The notes below the pieces were generated by a model. It did not search any database and was not told where the DNA came from. It saw only the letters and a program-made list of their open reading frames with translations. A stretch of 15,613 nt of DNA from Desulfovibrio sp. (GTDB lineage: Bacteria > Desulfobacterota > Desulfovibrionia > Desulfovibrionales > Desulfovibrionaceae), in NCBI GenBank assembly GCA_020217165.1, contig JAIWOE010000079.1:1-15613 (forward strand), given 5' to 3'. Below are positions 7,651-14,376 of this stretch, one piece after another (position 1 is the first letter of the stretch; every line of letters begins with the position of its first letter). The position numbers and the translations under genes were made by a program.

Positions 7651-7709
7651 GGCGGCTTGAAACAACCGCCGCAATGGGTATAACACCTGAGTCGGCTGCG
7701 CAAGCCGCC
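7651..7709. repeat. 9-bp inverted repeat bracketing the divergent promoter
   Basis: GGCGGCTTG at 7651-7659 and its exact reverse complement CAAGCCGCC at 7701-7709 have centres 50 bp apart, about five helical turns. A third partial copy, CAACCGCC, lies at 7663-7670. The arms overlap the -35 region and flank the -10 region of the rightward promoter. This fits a pair of operator sites for one regulator, but at this GC content a chance occurrence cannot be excluded. CGGCT-GCGCA-AGCCG at 7693-7707 could alternatively form a small hairpin in the leader RNA. Confidence 0.4.
7657..7684 (+). promoter_or_regulatory. Putative sigma70-type promoter for the methyltransferase operon
   Basis: TTGAAA at 7657-7662 and TATAAC at 7679-7684 are separated by 16 bp; each hexamer matches consensus at five of six positions. 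Transcription would begin near 7690, giving a leader of about 30 nt before the ATG at 7723. On the opposite strand TTGCGC (7703-7698) and TATACC (7682-7677) with a 15-bp gap form a poorer candidate for the leftward glycan operon; the two -10 elements overlap, so the two directions may compete. Confidence 0.5.
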
Positions 7710-7722
7710 GTGCAATCACAAT

Positions 7723-8517
7723 ATGACGAACGGGGTGGATATGTCCACATTGCATCCGTCTTCCTGGCGCCACGATCTGCCGGACTCCAGTGCCGTGCGC
7801 GCCCTTTCCGAACAGGAGTTCCGCAACCGCCTGGACGCCTTGTGCGACATTGAGGATCCGGAAGCCATCTGGCGCACCCCGGAAGAGGTGGAGCAGCTCT
7901 GCCGCCACCACACCCACGATGGCACCGGCGACCGGGTGACCCCCAGCTTCCTGCGGGCCGACCTGCGCGGGCGCCGCGTGGCGGATCTGGGATCCAACAT
8001 CGGGTATTATTCCTTCTTGGCCTCCATTGTCATGGGCGCCCGGGAAGTGCTGGCCTTCGACCGATCACCCCGGGCCATCGAGGTAGGCTCATTCTTCCAG
8101 GCCCGGTTCGGTCCGGATACTGTGTCCTTCCATTCCGCCAACTTCCTGGCGCCGGATTTTACCGACGAGTTCGGCCGCTTTGACGTGGCTGTGCTCATCG
8201 ATGTCATGGGAGATACCTGCGTGCGCGAAGGCCGCGGCCCGGGCCTGCTGGCCGGGGTGCAGCAGATGGTGGACGAGGCCATCATGCTGGTCTTCCGCCC
8301 GGTGTACAAGCTCAAGGAACACTTGAAGGTTGACGCCGAGGAACTGCAGGCCGTCTACCCCGATGGCCGCATTGAGGACGGACGCTTCCACTACCTGGAG
8401 TTACTGGTACGGCGCGGCCTGCTGGAGGGATGGTCCCTGGACCTGCTGGACCCGACCTTCACCGAGCCCCTGGACACCTCCACCCAAAAGCAGCTCTTCC
8501 GGCTGCGCAAGGTATAG
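7723..8517 (+). CDS. Class I SAM-dependent methyltransferase
   Basis: A 264-residue protein with a Rossmann-type SAM-binding domain: motif I VADLGSNIGYYS (86-97), the acidic motif II region VLAFDRS (109-115), and FDVAVLIDVMGD as the post-motif strand. It resembles general small-molecule or sugar methyltransferases with a ~75-residue N-terminal extension (CmoB/DUF1698-like in style), not a DNA or rRNA enzyme I can name. Two in-frame starts are possible: ATG 7723 (no ribosome-binding site) and ATG 7741, preceded by CGGGGTGG; the conserved part starts well after either. First gene of the rightward trio and 38 nt ahead of the acetyltransferase gene. Methylation of a sugar in the glycan made by the neighbouring operon is a reasonable guess from context only. 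Confidence 0.85.
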   Translation: MTNGVDMSTLHPSSWRHDLPDSSAVRALSEQEFRNRLDALCDIEDPEAIWRTPEEVEQLCRHHTHDGTGDRVTPSFLRADLRGRRVADLGSNIGYYSFLASIVMGAREVLAFDRSPRAIEVGSFFQARFGPDTVSFHSANFLAPDFTDEFGRFDVAVLIDVMGDTCVREGRGPGLLAGVQQMVDEAIMLVFRPVYKLKEHLKVDAEELQAVYPDGRIEDGRFHYLELLVRRGLLEGWSLDLLDPTFTEPLDTSTQKQLFRLRKV

Positions 8518-8555
8518 CCCCGCCGCCGGGAACCCCTGTTTCTGCAAGGCCGACC

Positions 8556-9119
8556 ATGAGCAAAATCCCCCCCTGGACCCGCGACCTCCTCAAGGGGCCG
8601 CGCTTTGACATTGGTGAGCACACCTACGGCAAACTCCAGGTGGAGGGCCCCCTGGGCCGGGTGATCATCGGCAGGTTCTGTTCCATCGCCGCCGAAGTCA
8701 CCGCCCTCATGGTCGGCCACAGGGTGGACTGGGTGAGCACGTATCCATTCACGGTACTCCATGCGGAGTGGGAGGAACTGGCCGGCATTCACGGCCACCC
8801 GGCGGCCCTGGGCGATCTGCGCATCGGGCATGATGTGTGGATTGGCCATGGCGCCACCCTCCTGGCCGGGGTGACCGTGGGCTCCGGCGCGGTCATCGCC
8901 GCCAATGCCATGGTCACCAGAGACGTGCGACCCTACGCCATCGTGGCTGGCAACCCGGCCCGGGAGATTCGCCGCCGCTTTACCGAGGCGGAAATTGACG
9001 CCCTCCTGGAGCTGGCCTGGTGGGATTGGGACCTGGAGCGCATCCGCGCCATTGCACCGTATCTCGTGGCCGGTGACGTGGCCGCCCTGCTGGATGCGGC
9101 CCGGGAGCTGCGGTCTTGA
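8556..9119 (+). CDS. CatB-like hexapeptide-repeat O-acetyltransferase
   Basis: A 187-residue left-handed beta-helix acetyltransferase of the CatB/Vat (xenobiotic acetyltransferase-like) type. VIIGRFCSIAAEVTALMVGH (37-55) followed by STYPF (61-65) is the family hallmark, and His55 corresponds to the catalytic histidine. The hexapeptide-repeat coils follow, with DVWIGHGATLLAGVTVGSGA (93-112), AMVTRDV and the usual IVAGNPAREIRRRF end (129-142). These trimeric cytoplasmic enzymes transfer acetyl from acetyl-CoA to a hydroxyl group of sugars or antibiotics. The ATG at 8556 has AAGG 7 nt upstream; an earlier in-frame start at 8430 would overlap the methyltransferase gene heavily and adds no conserved sequence. 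In this setting O-acetylation of a surface glycan is more likely than antibiotic resistance. Confidence 0.92.
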   Translation: MSKIPPWTRDLLKGPRFDIGEHTYGKLQVEGPLGRVIIGRFCSIAAEVTALMVGHRVDWVSTYPFTVLHAEWEELAGIHGHPAALGDLRIGHDVWIGHGATLLAGVTVGSGAVIAANAMVTRDVRPYAIVAGNPAREIRRRFTEAEIDALLELAWWDWDLERIRAIAPYLVAGDVAALLDAARELRS

Positions 9120-10093
9120 ACCAGGGGACCGAAGCCGCCGGCCCCCTTTCCCTGGCAGTGGTGGCGGCCAAAAAATATTTTCTGCCCTACCGGGAAGCCC
9201 TGGTGCAGGCCTTTGCCCAACTGGGGGTGCAGGCGCGCGGGGTGGCGCGGCTGGAGGAAGCGGGGCCCGTGCAGGGCGTGCTGGTGCTGGGCATGCACGC
9301 CTTTCCCCATCCGCGTCGCATCATTCCGGAATCCACCATCCTGGCCGCCATCCATACCGAGCAGCTGCCTACAGTGGAGGCCGGCTCCCTGCAGTTCGGC
9401 CGCGACCGCTATCGCGTGCTGCTGCGTGACCGCAGGGAGTACGACTTTGTGTTTGACTGGAGCCCCGTTACCGCGTCCATGCTGAGCCGGCGTTTCCCCC
9501 GGGTGTTTCACCTGGACCACGGCTGCATGCCCGATGCCGGGACACCAGTCCCGGACCCTGCCTACGACGTGGTGTTCATTGGCGCGCCCGACGGCGTGGA
9601 TGGCCGCCGCGCTCAATTGCTGGACACCCTGGGCCGGCGGTTCCGCCTGTTCCCGGAGCACAGCGGCCTGTGGGGCGAGAAGAAGCGGCGGGCCATGGCC
9701 TCGGCGGCCATTGTCTGCAACCTGCATTACGACCACGGCGCGGCCTTCGAGGCGCCGCGAGTCTGGGAGGCCCTGTCCATGGGGGCGTTTCTGCTGTCCG
9801 AGCCCATGGCCAATGCCGCTCCCTTTCTGGCCGGGCGGGACTATGCCGAAGCCTTTGCCCACCAGCTCCCGGAGGCCGTGGCCCACTACCTGGCGCACCC
9901 CGACGCCCGGGCTGCCCTGGCCGCCCAGGGCCGGGCCACGGCCATGGCCCATCCCATGACGGCCACGGCCGGCCGCATCCTGCGACAATTCCTCATCGAG
10001 GCAGCCCTGCAGCGTCACGCCGGCTACGCGCGCCGGCGCCGGCTGTATCGCTGGCTGCCCTGGGAACGCCTGCGCGAGCCGATCTTTCCCTGA
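9116..10093 (+). CDS. CgeB-like glycosyltransferase (glycosyl transferases group 1, PF13524-like)
   Basis: A 325-residue protein resembling CgeB-like glycosyltransferases. Visible features are YDFVFDWSP (109-117), YDVVFIGAPDGVDGRR (150-165), a pattern that precedes the donor domain in this family, and VCNLHYDHGAAFEAPRVWEA followed by LSMGAFLLSEP (200-230), matching the N-L-x..R-x-x-E-A-x-x-x-G-A-x-L-L signature of the C-terminal domain. The start is a TTG at 9116-9118 that overlaps the previous stop (TTGA), supported by GGGAG about 8 nt upstream; no ATG lies in frame near the start, so translational coupling is expected. It is the last of the rightward trio and meets the radical SAM gene tail to tail 52 nt later. 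Acceptor and donor are unknown; a role in the neighbouring glycan pathway is inferred. Confidence 0.82.
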   Translation: MNQGTEAAGPLSLAVVAAKKYFLPYREALVQAFAQLGVQARGVARLEEAGPVQGVLVLGMHAFPHPRRIIPESTILAAIHTEQLPTVEAGSLQFGRDRYRVLLRDRREYDFVFDWSPVTASMLSRRFPRVFHLDHGCMPDAGTPVPDPAYDVVFIGAPDGVDGRRAQLLDTLGRRFRLFPEHSGLWGEKKRRAMASAAIVCNLHYDHGAAFEAPRVWEALSMGAFLLSEPMANAAPFLAGRDYAEAFAHQLPEAVAHYLAHPDARAALAAQGRATAMAHPMTATAGRILRQFLIEAALQRHAGYARRRRLYRWLPWERLREPIFP

Positions 10094-10145
10094 GCCTTGA
10101 ACGGCCGCAGGGTGCAACGTCTTGTACGGAGAAGTATCGTGTGCC

Positions 10146-11411
10146 CTACGCCATCTCCGCGCCTTGCCGCGCCGGAAGCCGGAAGGGGATGCCCATGGCT
10201 TCGCGGCGGTGTTCAGGCACGAAGTCCACGCACAACCGCGGCCAGGTGGTGATGGCTTCATCGGTGACGAGTTGCCGGGCCAGGGGGGTCAGGATGGTTT
10301 GCCAGGCGGGATCCATTTGTCCCTGCACCAGCTCCAGGGCCCGGGCGCGTTCCCCGCGCATCGCCAGGGCGGCGGCCAGATTGCCGACAAACAGATCGGC
10401 CCGCGGGTCCAGCTCCAGGGCCTGGGCAAAGCGGATGGCGGCAGCCTCCCTGTCCCCGGTTTCCCAATCCAGCACGCCCAGGTTGTTGGCGGCGGCGGGC
10501 AGCAGGGGATCCCCCTCCAGGGCCAGGAGAAAATGCTCCCGGGCTCGCGTGGAATTGCCGGTCACCATGGCCTGCAGCCCGGCCAGGAGGGCTTCCTGGG
10601 CCGGGGAGAGCAGTACGTAGTTGGGCCCCAGGCAGGGGCAACGCCGGGCGCGGCAGGGTTCGTCCCACTCCAGCCGGCGCGGATCGGTCAGGATGTTGCC
10701 CAGGTCCCGCTTTTCCCCACTGCAACGGTAGAGCTGGCCGTCGGGCTCCAGTCGCAGCAGGGTGCGGCCACCGCGGCAGGGCACGCCCTGAAAGTTGAAG
10801 GCCATCTTGCGGCCGGCCCGGGGAAACTCCGCAAACACGGCCCTGGCCTCGGCATTGTAGGCGTTGGGATACTCCTGTCCTTCGAAGAATCCCTTGAAGG
10901 GGCGCGGGGTGATGGGCACGCCCCGGGCCTCGAACCACTCCCTGTCCTGGCGAAATGCCGCCACCAGCTGGGGGTGCACCACATAATTGACCGTCAGATG
11001 AAAGCCCCGCTCCCGCAGCAGCAGGATGTCTTCCACAAAGGCCTCCACCAGGCCCTTGCGACGGCGTTCTTCGATGTGCAGGGCGATGTACAGGTCATGC
11101 ACCCGGGCGGGGTCCAGCTGCCGGGCAAAGTCCCGCACCAGCCGGGAGATGCTCAGGTTGGTATCGATGGAGATGCGATGGCGGCGGCTCAGGGCATGGC
11201 ACAGCTCTACGAAGTCTGGATACAGAAACGGCTCCCCACCGGTCATGCCCACCACCCACTCCTCGCCGGTGGCGTCCAGGAAATTCAGCAGGGTGGCGGC
11301 GGGCACCACGGGCTCCACCGGGGCTGTTTCGTGGGGAAAATAGCAGTACCGGCACTGGAAGTTACAGCGCCGGGTCATGTTCCACATCAAATGAAAGGGG
11401 GCGGTGGCCAT
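10146..11411 (-). CDS. Radical SAM protein with cysteine-rich middle segment and TPR-like C-terminus
   Basis: A 421-residue radical SAM enzyme. The [4Fe-4S]/SAM motif C-x3-C-x2-C is at Cys16, Cys20, Cys23 (RRCNFQCRYCYF), with the SAM-contacting GGEP at 58-61. Residues 210-265 hold Cys212, Cys230, Cys253, Cys258 and Cys260 around LEPDGQLYRCSGEKRDLGNI, a SPASM-like pattern that usually binds auxiliary iron-sulfur clusters; the cysteine number is lower than in full SPASM domains. Residues ~275-360 read as two or three TPR-like helical repeats (AREHFLLALEGDPLLPAAANNLGVL and the following unit), suggesting partner binding. AGGA lies 7 nt before the ATG. No precursor peptide gene is visible beside it. 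It is convergent with the glycan trio and followed in the other direction by the mlaA terminator, so it is a single-gene unit. The substrate is unknown. Confidence 0.88.
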   Translation of the reverse strand: MATAPFHLMWNMTRRCNFQCRYCYFPHETAPVEPVVPAATLLNFLDATGEEWVVGMTGGEPFLYPDFVELCHALSRRHRISIDTNLSISRLVRDFARQLDPARVHDLYIALHIEERRRKGLVEAFVEDILLLRERGFHLTVNYVVHPQLVAAFRQDREWFEARGVPITPRPFKGFFEGQEYPNAYNAEARAVFAEFPRAGRKMAFNFQGVPCRGGRTLLRLEPDGQLYRCSGEKRDLGNILTDPRRLEWDEPCRARRCPCLGPNYVLLSPAQEALLAGLQAMVTGNSTRAREHFLLALEGDPLLPAAANNLGVLDWETGDREAAAIRFAQALELDPRADLFVGNLAAALAMRGERARALELVQGQMDPAWQTILTPLARQLVTDEAITTWPRLCVDFVPEHRREAMGIPFRLPARQGAEMA

Positions 11412-11427
11412 GAATCATCCTGATGGC

Positions 11428-11457
11428 AAAAACGAACACGGGGCGCCGAAGCGCCCC
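11428..11457 (-). terminator. Rho-independent terminator of the mla operon
   Basis: Read leftward, GGGGCGC-TTCG-GCGCCCC (11457-11440) forms a perfect 7-bp GC stem closed by a C(UUCG)G tetraloop, followed within about 6 nt by GTTTTT (11433-11428). It sits 20 nt after the mlaA stop and directly before the radical SAM gene, whose ribosome-binding site follows, so it insulates the two units. Confidence 0.8.
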
Positions 11458-11476
11458 GCGTGGTGACGGAGAAGGG

Positions 11477-12325
11477 TTAGCGGCCTATTTCGACCTGGCG
11501 GTTCTGAATATAGGCGTCCCGCATGGCGCTGTAGGGCTCCACCGCAGCCTGCTTGAAGCGGTCGTACTCGTCCAGCTTGAAGCTCATGGCGTTGAAGCGC
11601 TCGCCGCCGCGGACCGTGGCCTCCACCCAGAAGGGGGCGGGGTCGTATCCGAAATACAAGGGCCAGGGGTTCAGGTAGGTGACGGGATCGGCCAGGAGAT
11701 CCACGGTGATGCCAAACCCGTCCCGCAGGGTGGTGGGGCCGAGGATGGGCATGACCAGATAAAACCCATCGCCCACCCCCCAAACGGCCAGGGTCTGGCC
11801 AAAGTCTTCATCATAGGAAGGAACAATGGACGGTTTTGTATCGAAATAGTTAAAGAACCCGCCAAGGCCAAAGGCTGTGTTACCCACGAAGCGTGAAAGC
11901 TGCACCCCTGCGCCCAGGAATTTGCCCTGCAGGATGCAGTTGACGAAGCGCACGGGGAACAACAGGTTGTGGAAGATGTTCCGGATGCCAGTCCGCAACT
12001 CCACCGGGGTAATGAAGTTGTAGCCCTTGCCCAGGGGCTGCATGATCCCCTGGTAAAAGTAGTCGTTGAAAGTAAACCAGAAACGGTTCCAGGGGCGCAA
12101 CGGATCCGCCACAGTGACAGCGGTGTCCTCAAAGCCAAAGTTATTGTCCACATCATCGGTGGTTACGCTGACGGGCGCCACCTCACCTGGCGTGACGGTA
12201 TTATCGGCAGGGGCGGCGCTGCCTTGTGCTTCGGGGGCGAGCGGCCGCTTGCCGCTGCAGCCAGCGGCCAAGGTCAGGGCCATGAAAACCAGCAGCAACG
12301 GAAGGATGCGAGTGACGATATGCAT
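11477..12325 (-). CDS. mlaA: Outer-membrane lipoprotein MlaA (VacJ)
   Basis: MlaA sits in the outer membrane and removes misplaced phospholipids from its outer leaflet, handing them to MlaC. The protein begins with a lipoprotein signal peptide: MHIVTRI, a hydrophobic run and the lipobox LAAGC with the acylated Cys about residue 23. After an Ala/Pro-rich linker the family domain starts at DPLRPWNRFWFTFND, with later marks GIRNIFHNLLFPVRFVN, RFVGNTAFGLGGFFN, DFGQTLAVWGVGDGFYLVMP, GPTTLRDG and DPVTYL, all typical of VacJ. I prefer the ATG at 12323-12325 because it gives a normal-length signal peptide; a GTG at 12359-12361 overlapping the mlaC stop would add 12 residues. Neither start has a clear ribosome-binding site. 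Last gene of the mla operon. Confidence 0.95.
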   Translation of the reverse strand: MHIVTRILPLLLVFMALTLAAGCSGKRPLAPEAQGSAAPADNTVTPGEVAPVSVTTDDVDNNFGFEDTAVTVADPLRPWNRFWFTFNDYFYQGIMQPLGKGYNFITPVELRTGIRNIFHNLLFPVRFVNCILQGKFLGAGVQLSRFVGNTAFGLGGFFNYFDTKPSIVPSYDEDFGQTLAVWGVGDGFYLVMPILGPTTLRDGFGITVDLLADPVTYLNPWPLYFGYDPAPFWVEATVRGGERFNAMSFKLDEYDRFKQAAVEPYSAMRDAYIQNRQVEIGR

Positions 12326-12357
12326 GGGCAGGCTCACAATACGGTTGCAGTGGTGGT

Positions 12358-12993
12358 TCACGAGGCGCTGCGCGAGGCCGCGGCCCGTTCCCGGATTTTG
12401 GCAATGAGCTCCTGGGGGGAGCCTTTCATCATGATCTCCTGAATCCGCGTGCGGTAGTGCTGCACCAGGCTCACGCCCTCAATCACGACATCGTAGACTT
12501 GCCAGCCGCCCAGGTCGCGCATGCGGTAAGCGATGGGCGTGGTGTTGGCGCCAGCCACCACTGTGGTGCGTACTTCCACGGCTCCGCGCTCTCCCGTCAC
12601 CACCTCTCCGTACTGCACCTGCTGGTTGTCGAATTTCTTCAGGGAGCCCAGATAGGTGGCTTCCAGGAGATCGGCCATGGCGTCCGCCGCCTGGGTCCGC
12701 TGTTCCGGGGAGAACTGTCGCCAGTGCACGCCCAGGCATAGCCGGGTGAGTTCCGCAAAATCAAAAACCCCGCGGATGATGCCGCGCAACTGGTCTTCCA
12801 ATACTTTTTGATTGGGGCCACTCTTGAAATCCGGATTGCGGAGGATGACCAGAATCTTGTCCACGGAAGCCTGCAACGTCCGCTGCGCATCGACGGAAGC
12901 GGCGGCAGGGGCAGCCCAACAACACCCCGCCACGGTGAGGAACACGGTCAAGACGGCAGTGCTAGCACGGCAGCGAAACAGGGACAATGGCAT
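12358..12993 (-). CDS. mlaC: Periplasmic phospholipid-binding protein MlaC
   Basis: MlaC is the periplasmic shuttle that carries phospholipid between MlaA and the inner-membrane MlaFED complex. The 211-residue protein has an N-terminal signal peptide with a hydrophobic core (VLTVFLTVAGCCWAAP) ending near AAPAAASVDA. The MlaC/Ttg2 domain shows FDFAELTRLCLGVHWRQFSPEQR, a hallmark region, then LLEATYLGSLKKFDNQQVQY, VVAGANTTPIAYRM and WQVYDVVIEGVSLVQHYR. The ATG at 12991-12993 is preceded by AAGGA with 8-nt spacing; another in-frame ATG at 13000-13002 abuts that site and is less likely. It lies 27 nt after the mlaD stop, and its own stop overlaps the possible GTG start of mlaA. Confidence 0.95.
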   Translation of the reverse strand: MPLSLFRCRASTAVLTVFLTVAGCCWAAPAAASVDAQRTLQASVDKILVILRNPDFKSGPNQKVLEDQLRGIIRGVFDFAELTRLCLGVHWRQFSPEQRTQAADAMADLLEATYLGSLKKFDNQQVQYGEVVTGERGAVEVRTTVVAGANTTPIAYRMRDLGGWQVYDVVIEGVSLVQHYRTRIQEIMMKGSPQELIAKIRERAAASRSAS

Positions 12994-13020
12994 GGTCGGC
13001 ATCCTTATACACAGCGGGGC

Positions 13021-13476
13021 TTACACATTCCCAAAAATATACTTGCTGATGAGTTCTTCCAGGTCGATGGCAGATTCCGTCTCCGCAATGACGCCGCCCT
13101 CCGCAAGCACTTCGTCCGCTCCGCCGGGGGAAAGCCGGATGTACTTGTCCCCGATGAGGCCGGATGTCTTGACAGAGGCGATGGTATCCGCGGCAAGGGT
13201 TACACCAGGATTGATGCGCATGGAGACGACGGCGGCGCCGGTCTCGTGTTCCAGCGCAATGGCAGACACCCTGCCCACAGGCACGCCTGCCACTTCCACA
13301 TCTGCCCCGGTGCGCAGTCCCGTCACAGAGGCAAACCGCGCGCGTACCGTGTACCCGGCGCCCCCGATCACTTCCATGCGGCCCAAGTGCACGGCGAGAT
13401 ACGCCACACACAGCAGGCCTGCAAGGACAAAGCAGCCCACCAACGTTTCTTTGCGGTACTTTTCCATGGTGTTCAT
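13021..13476 (-). CDS. mlaD: MCE-domain protein MlaD, inner-membrane anchored
   Basis: MlaD forms a hexameric ring in the periplasm through which phospholipids pass to or from the MlaFE transporter. The 151-residue protein has a single N-terminal membrane segment (TLVGCFVLAGLLCVAYLAV, about 11-29) and one MCE domain: YTVRARFASVTGLRTGADVEVAGVPVGRV followed by TIASVKTSGLIGDKYIRLSPGG, the classic pattern. The end, SAIDLEELISKYIFGNV, is the short tail common in this family. ATGs at 13474-13476 and 13465-13467 are both possible; neither has a good ribosome-binding site. A frame extension to a TTG at 13530 adds 18 residues that do not look conserved. A 96-nt AT-rich gap separates it from mlaF. Confidence 0.95.
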   Translation of the reverse strand: MNTMEKYRKETLVGCFVLAGLLCVAYLAVHLGRMEVIGGAGYTVRARFASVTGLRTGADVEVAGVPVGRVSAIALEHETGAAVVSMRINPGVTLAADTIASVKTSGLIGDKYIRLSPGGADEVLAEGGVIAETESAIDLEELISKYIFGNV

Positions 13477-13550
13477 GCCCCGAGCAATGCGCAACAGCAC
13501 TCTTGCATTGCCATTGATGAGTACATGCAATCGATACCGACTGCAATAAA

Positions 13551-13581
13551 AATCTAAGACGCTATAAAAAGTCTAGAGATT
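13551..13581 (-). terminator. Weak hairpin with T-run in the mlaF-mlaD gap (possible attenuator)
   Basis: Read leftward from just before the mlaF stop, AATCT-CT-AGAC and GTCT-T-AGATT pair as 5 + 4 bp around a small internal loop, with a 10-nt AT-rich apical loop, and a run of T follows (AGATTTTTATTG). The stem is AU-rich and weak, so full termination is unlikely; it could lower expression of mlaD-C-A relative to mlaE-F or mark a processing site. Confidence 0.25.
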
Positions 13582-14376
13582 TATTGGACGCCGCGCCAGG
13601 AATGTTTGTACGTAAGGATCTTCACAGGCCTGCAATCCTGGCACATCGCCCTGATACAGCGCACGCCCTTCATGCAACAGTATCACATGGTCCGCAAGGG
13701 TGCGAACGCTTTCCAAGTCGTGACTCACGGCCACAACAGTGGCATTGAAGCGGCGATGCATGGCCTTGAGCAGGGCATCCATGCTGGCGGCGTTGATGGG
13801 GTCCAGGCCGGAGGTGTGTTCATCGCACAGCACCACCGGCGGATCCGTGGCCAGGGCCCGGGCCAGGCCCGCACGTTTGCGCATGCCGCCGGAAAGCTGG
13901 CCGGGGTGGTAGTCCTTGAAGTCTTCCAAACCCACAAGAGTCAATTTTTCATGGACAATTTCAGCAATGCGCGCCTTGGGCAGCCGGCTGTGCTCCACCA
14001 GGGGCAGGGCCACATTCTGGGCCAGGGTCAGGGAACCGAGCAGGGCGCCATCCTGGAACAGTACGCCCATGCGCCGCCGCAACTGGCGGAACTCCCGGCG
14101 CGACATCTGGGTGGCGTCTTTCCCATCCAGGAGGATACGCCCGGCCATAGGCCGGGCCAACCCAAGAATATGTTTGAGCAATGTGGATTTGCCGCAGCCT
14201 GAGCCACCCAGGATACAGGTGATCCTGCCCGCGGGGATGTGCGCCGTAAGAGACTCGATGACTACGGTGCTGCCATAGCCCAGGCGCAGGGATTCCAGGG
14301 CAATGCTCCAGCCTGCCGGCTGCTCCGGGGAGTCGCTCAATGGCGAGATGGGTAGGGCGGGCTCGTGGGTGGTCAT
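13573..14376 (-). CDS. mlaF: Phospholipid ABC transporter ATP-binding protein MlaF
   Basis: MlaF is the cytoplasmic ATPase that drives the MlaE permease. The 267-residue protein has Walker A GGSGCGKST (57-65), Q-loop Gln108 in VLFQDGALLGSLTLAQNV (the QDGALLxSLT stretch is characteristic of MlaF), signature LSGGM (161-165), Walker B VVLCDE (181-186), D-loop SGLDP and H-loop His219. After the Walker B Glu the usual Pro is replaced by His187 (DEHT instead of DEPT). The N-terminal 24 residues are an unusual polar extension. The ATG overlaps the mlaE stop by ATGA without a ribosome-binding site, so expression probably depends on translation of mlaE. Confidence 0.96.
   Translation of the reverse strand: MTTHEPALPISPLSDSPEQPAGWSIALESLRLGYGSTVVIESLTAHIPAGRITCILGGSGCGKSTLLKHILGLARPMAGRILLDGKDATQMSRREFRQLRRRMGVLFQDGALLGSLTLAQNVALPLVEHSRLPKARIAEIVHEKLTLVGLEDFKDYHPGQLSGGMRKRAGLARALATDPPVVLCDEHTSGLDPINAASMDALLKAMHRRFNATVVAVSHDLESVRTLADHVILLHEGRALYQGDVPGLQACEDPYVQTFLARRPINL

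Noticed and set aside
8556..9119. Chloramphenicol or streptogramin resistance by the CatB/Vat-like acetyltransferase.
   Set aside because: The fold is shared with many sugar O-acetyltransferases, and the neighbours are glycan genes with no mobile-element signs, so resistance is not supported.
10094..10145. Possible terminator between the convergent CgeB-like and radical SAM genes.
   Set aside because: No stem longer than a few base pairs and no T-run could be found in the 52-nt gap.
10122..11423. A 433-codon plus-strand open frame opposite the radical SAM gene.
   Set aside because: The minus strand encodes an intact radical SAM motif, cysteine cluster and TPR-like repeats; the plus frame has no domain-like pattern.
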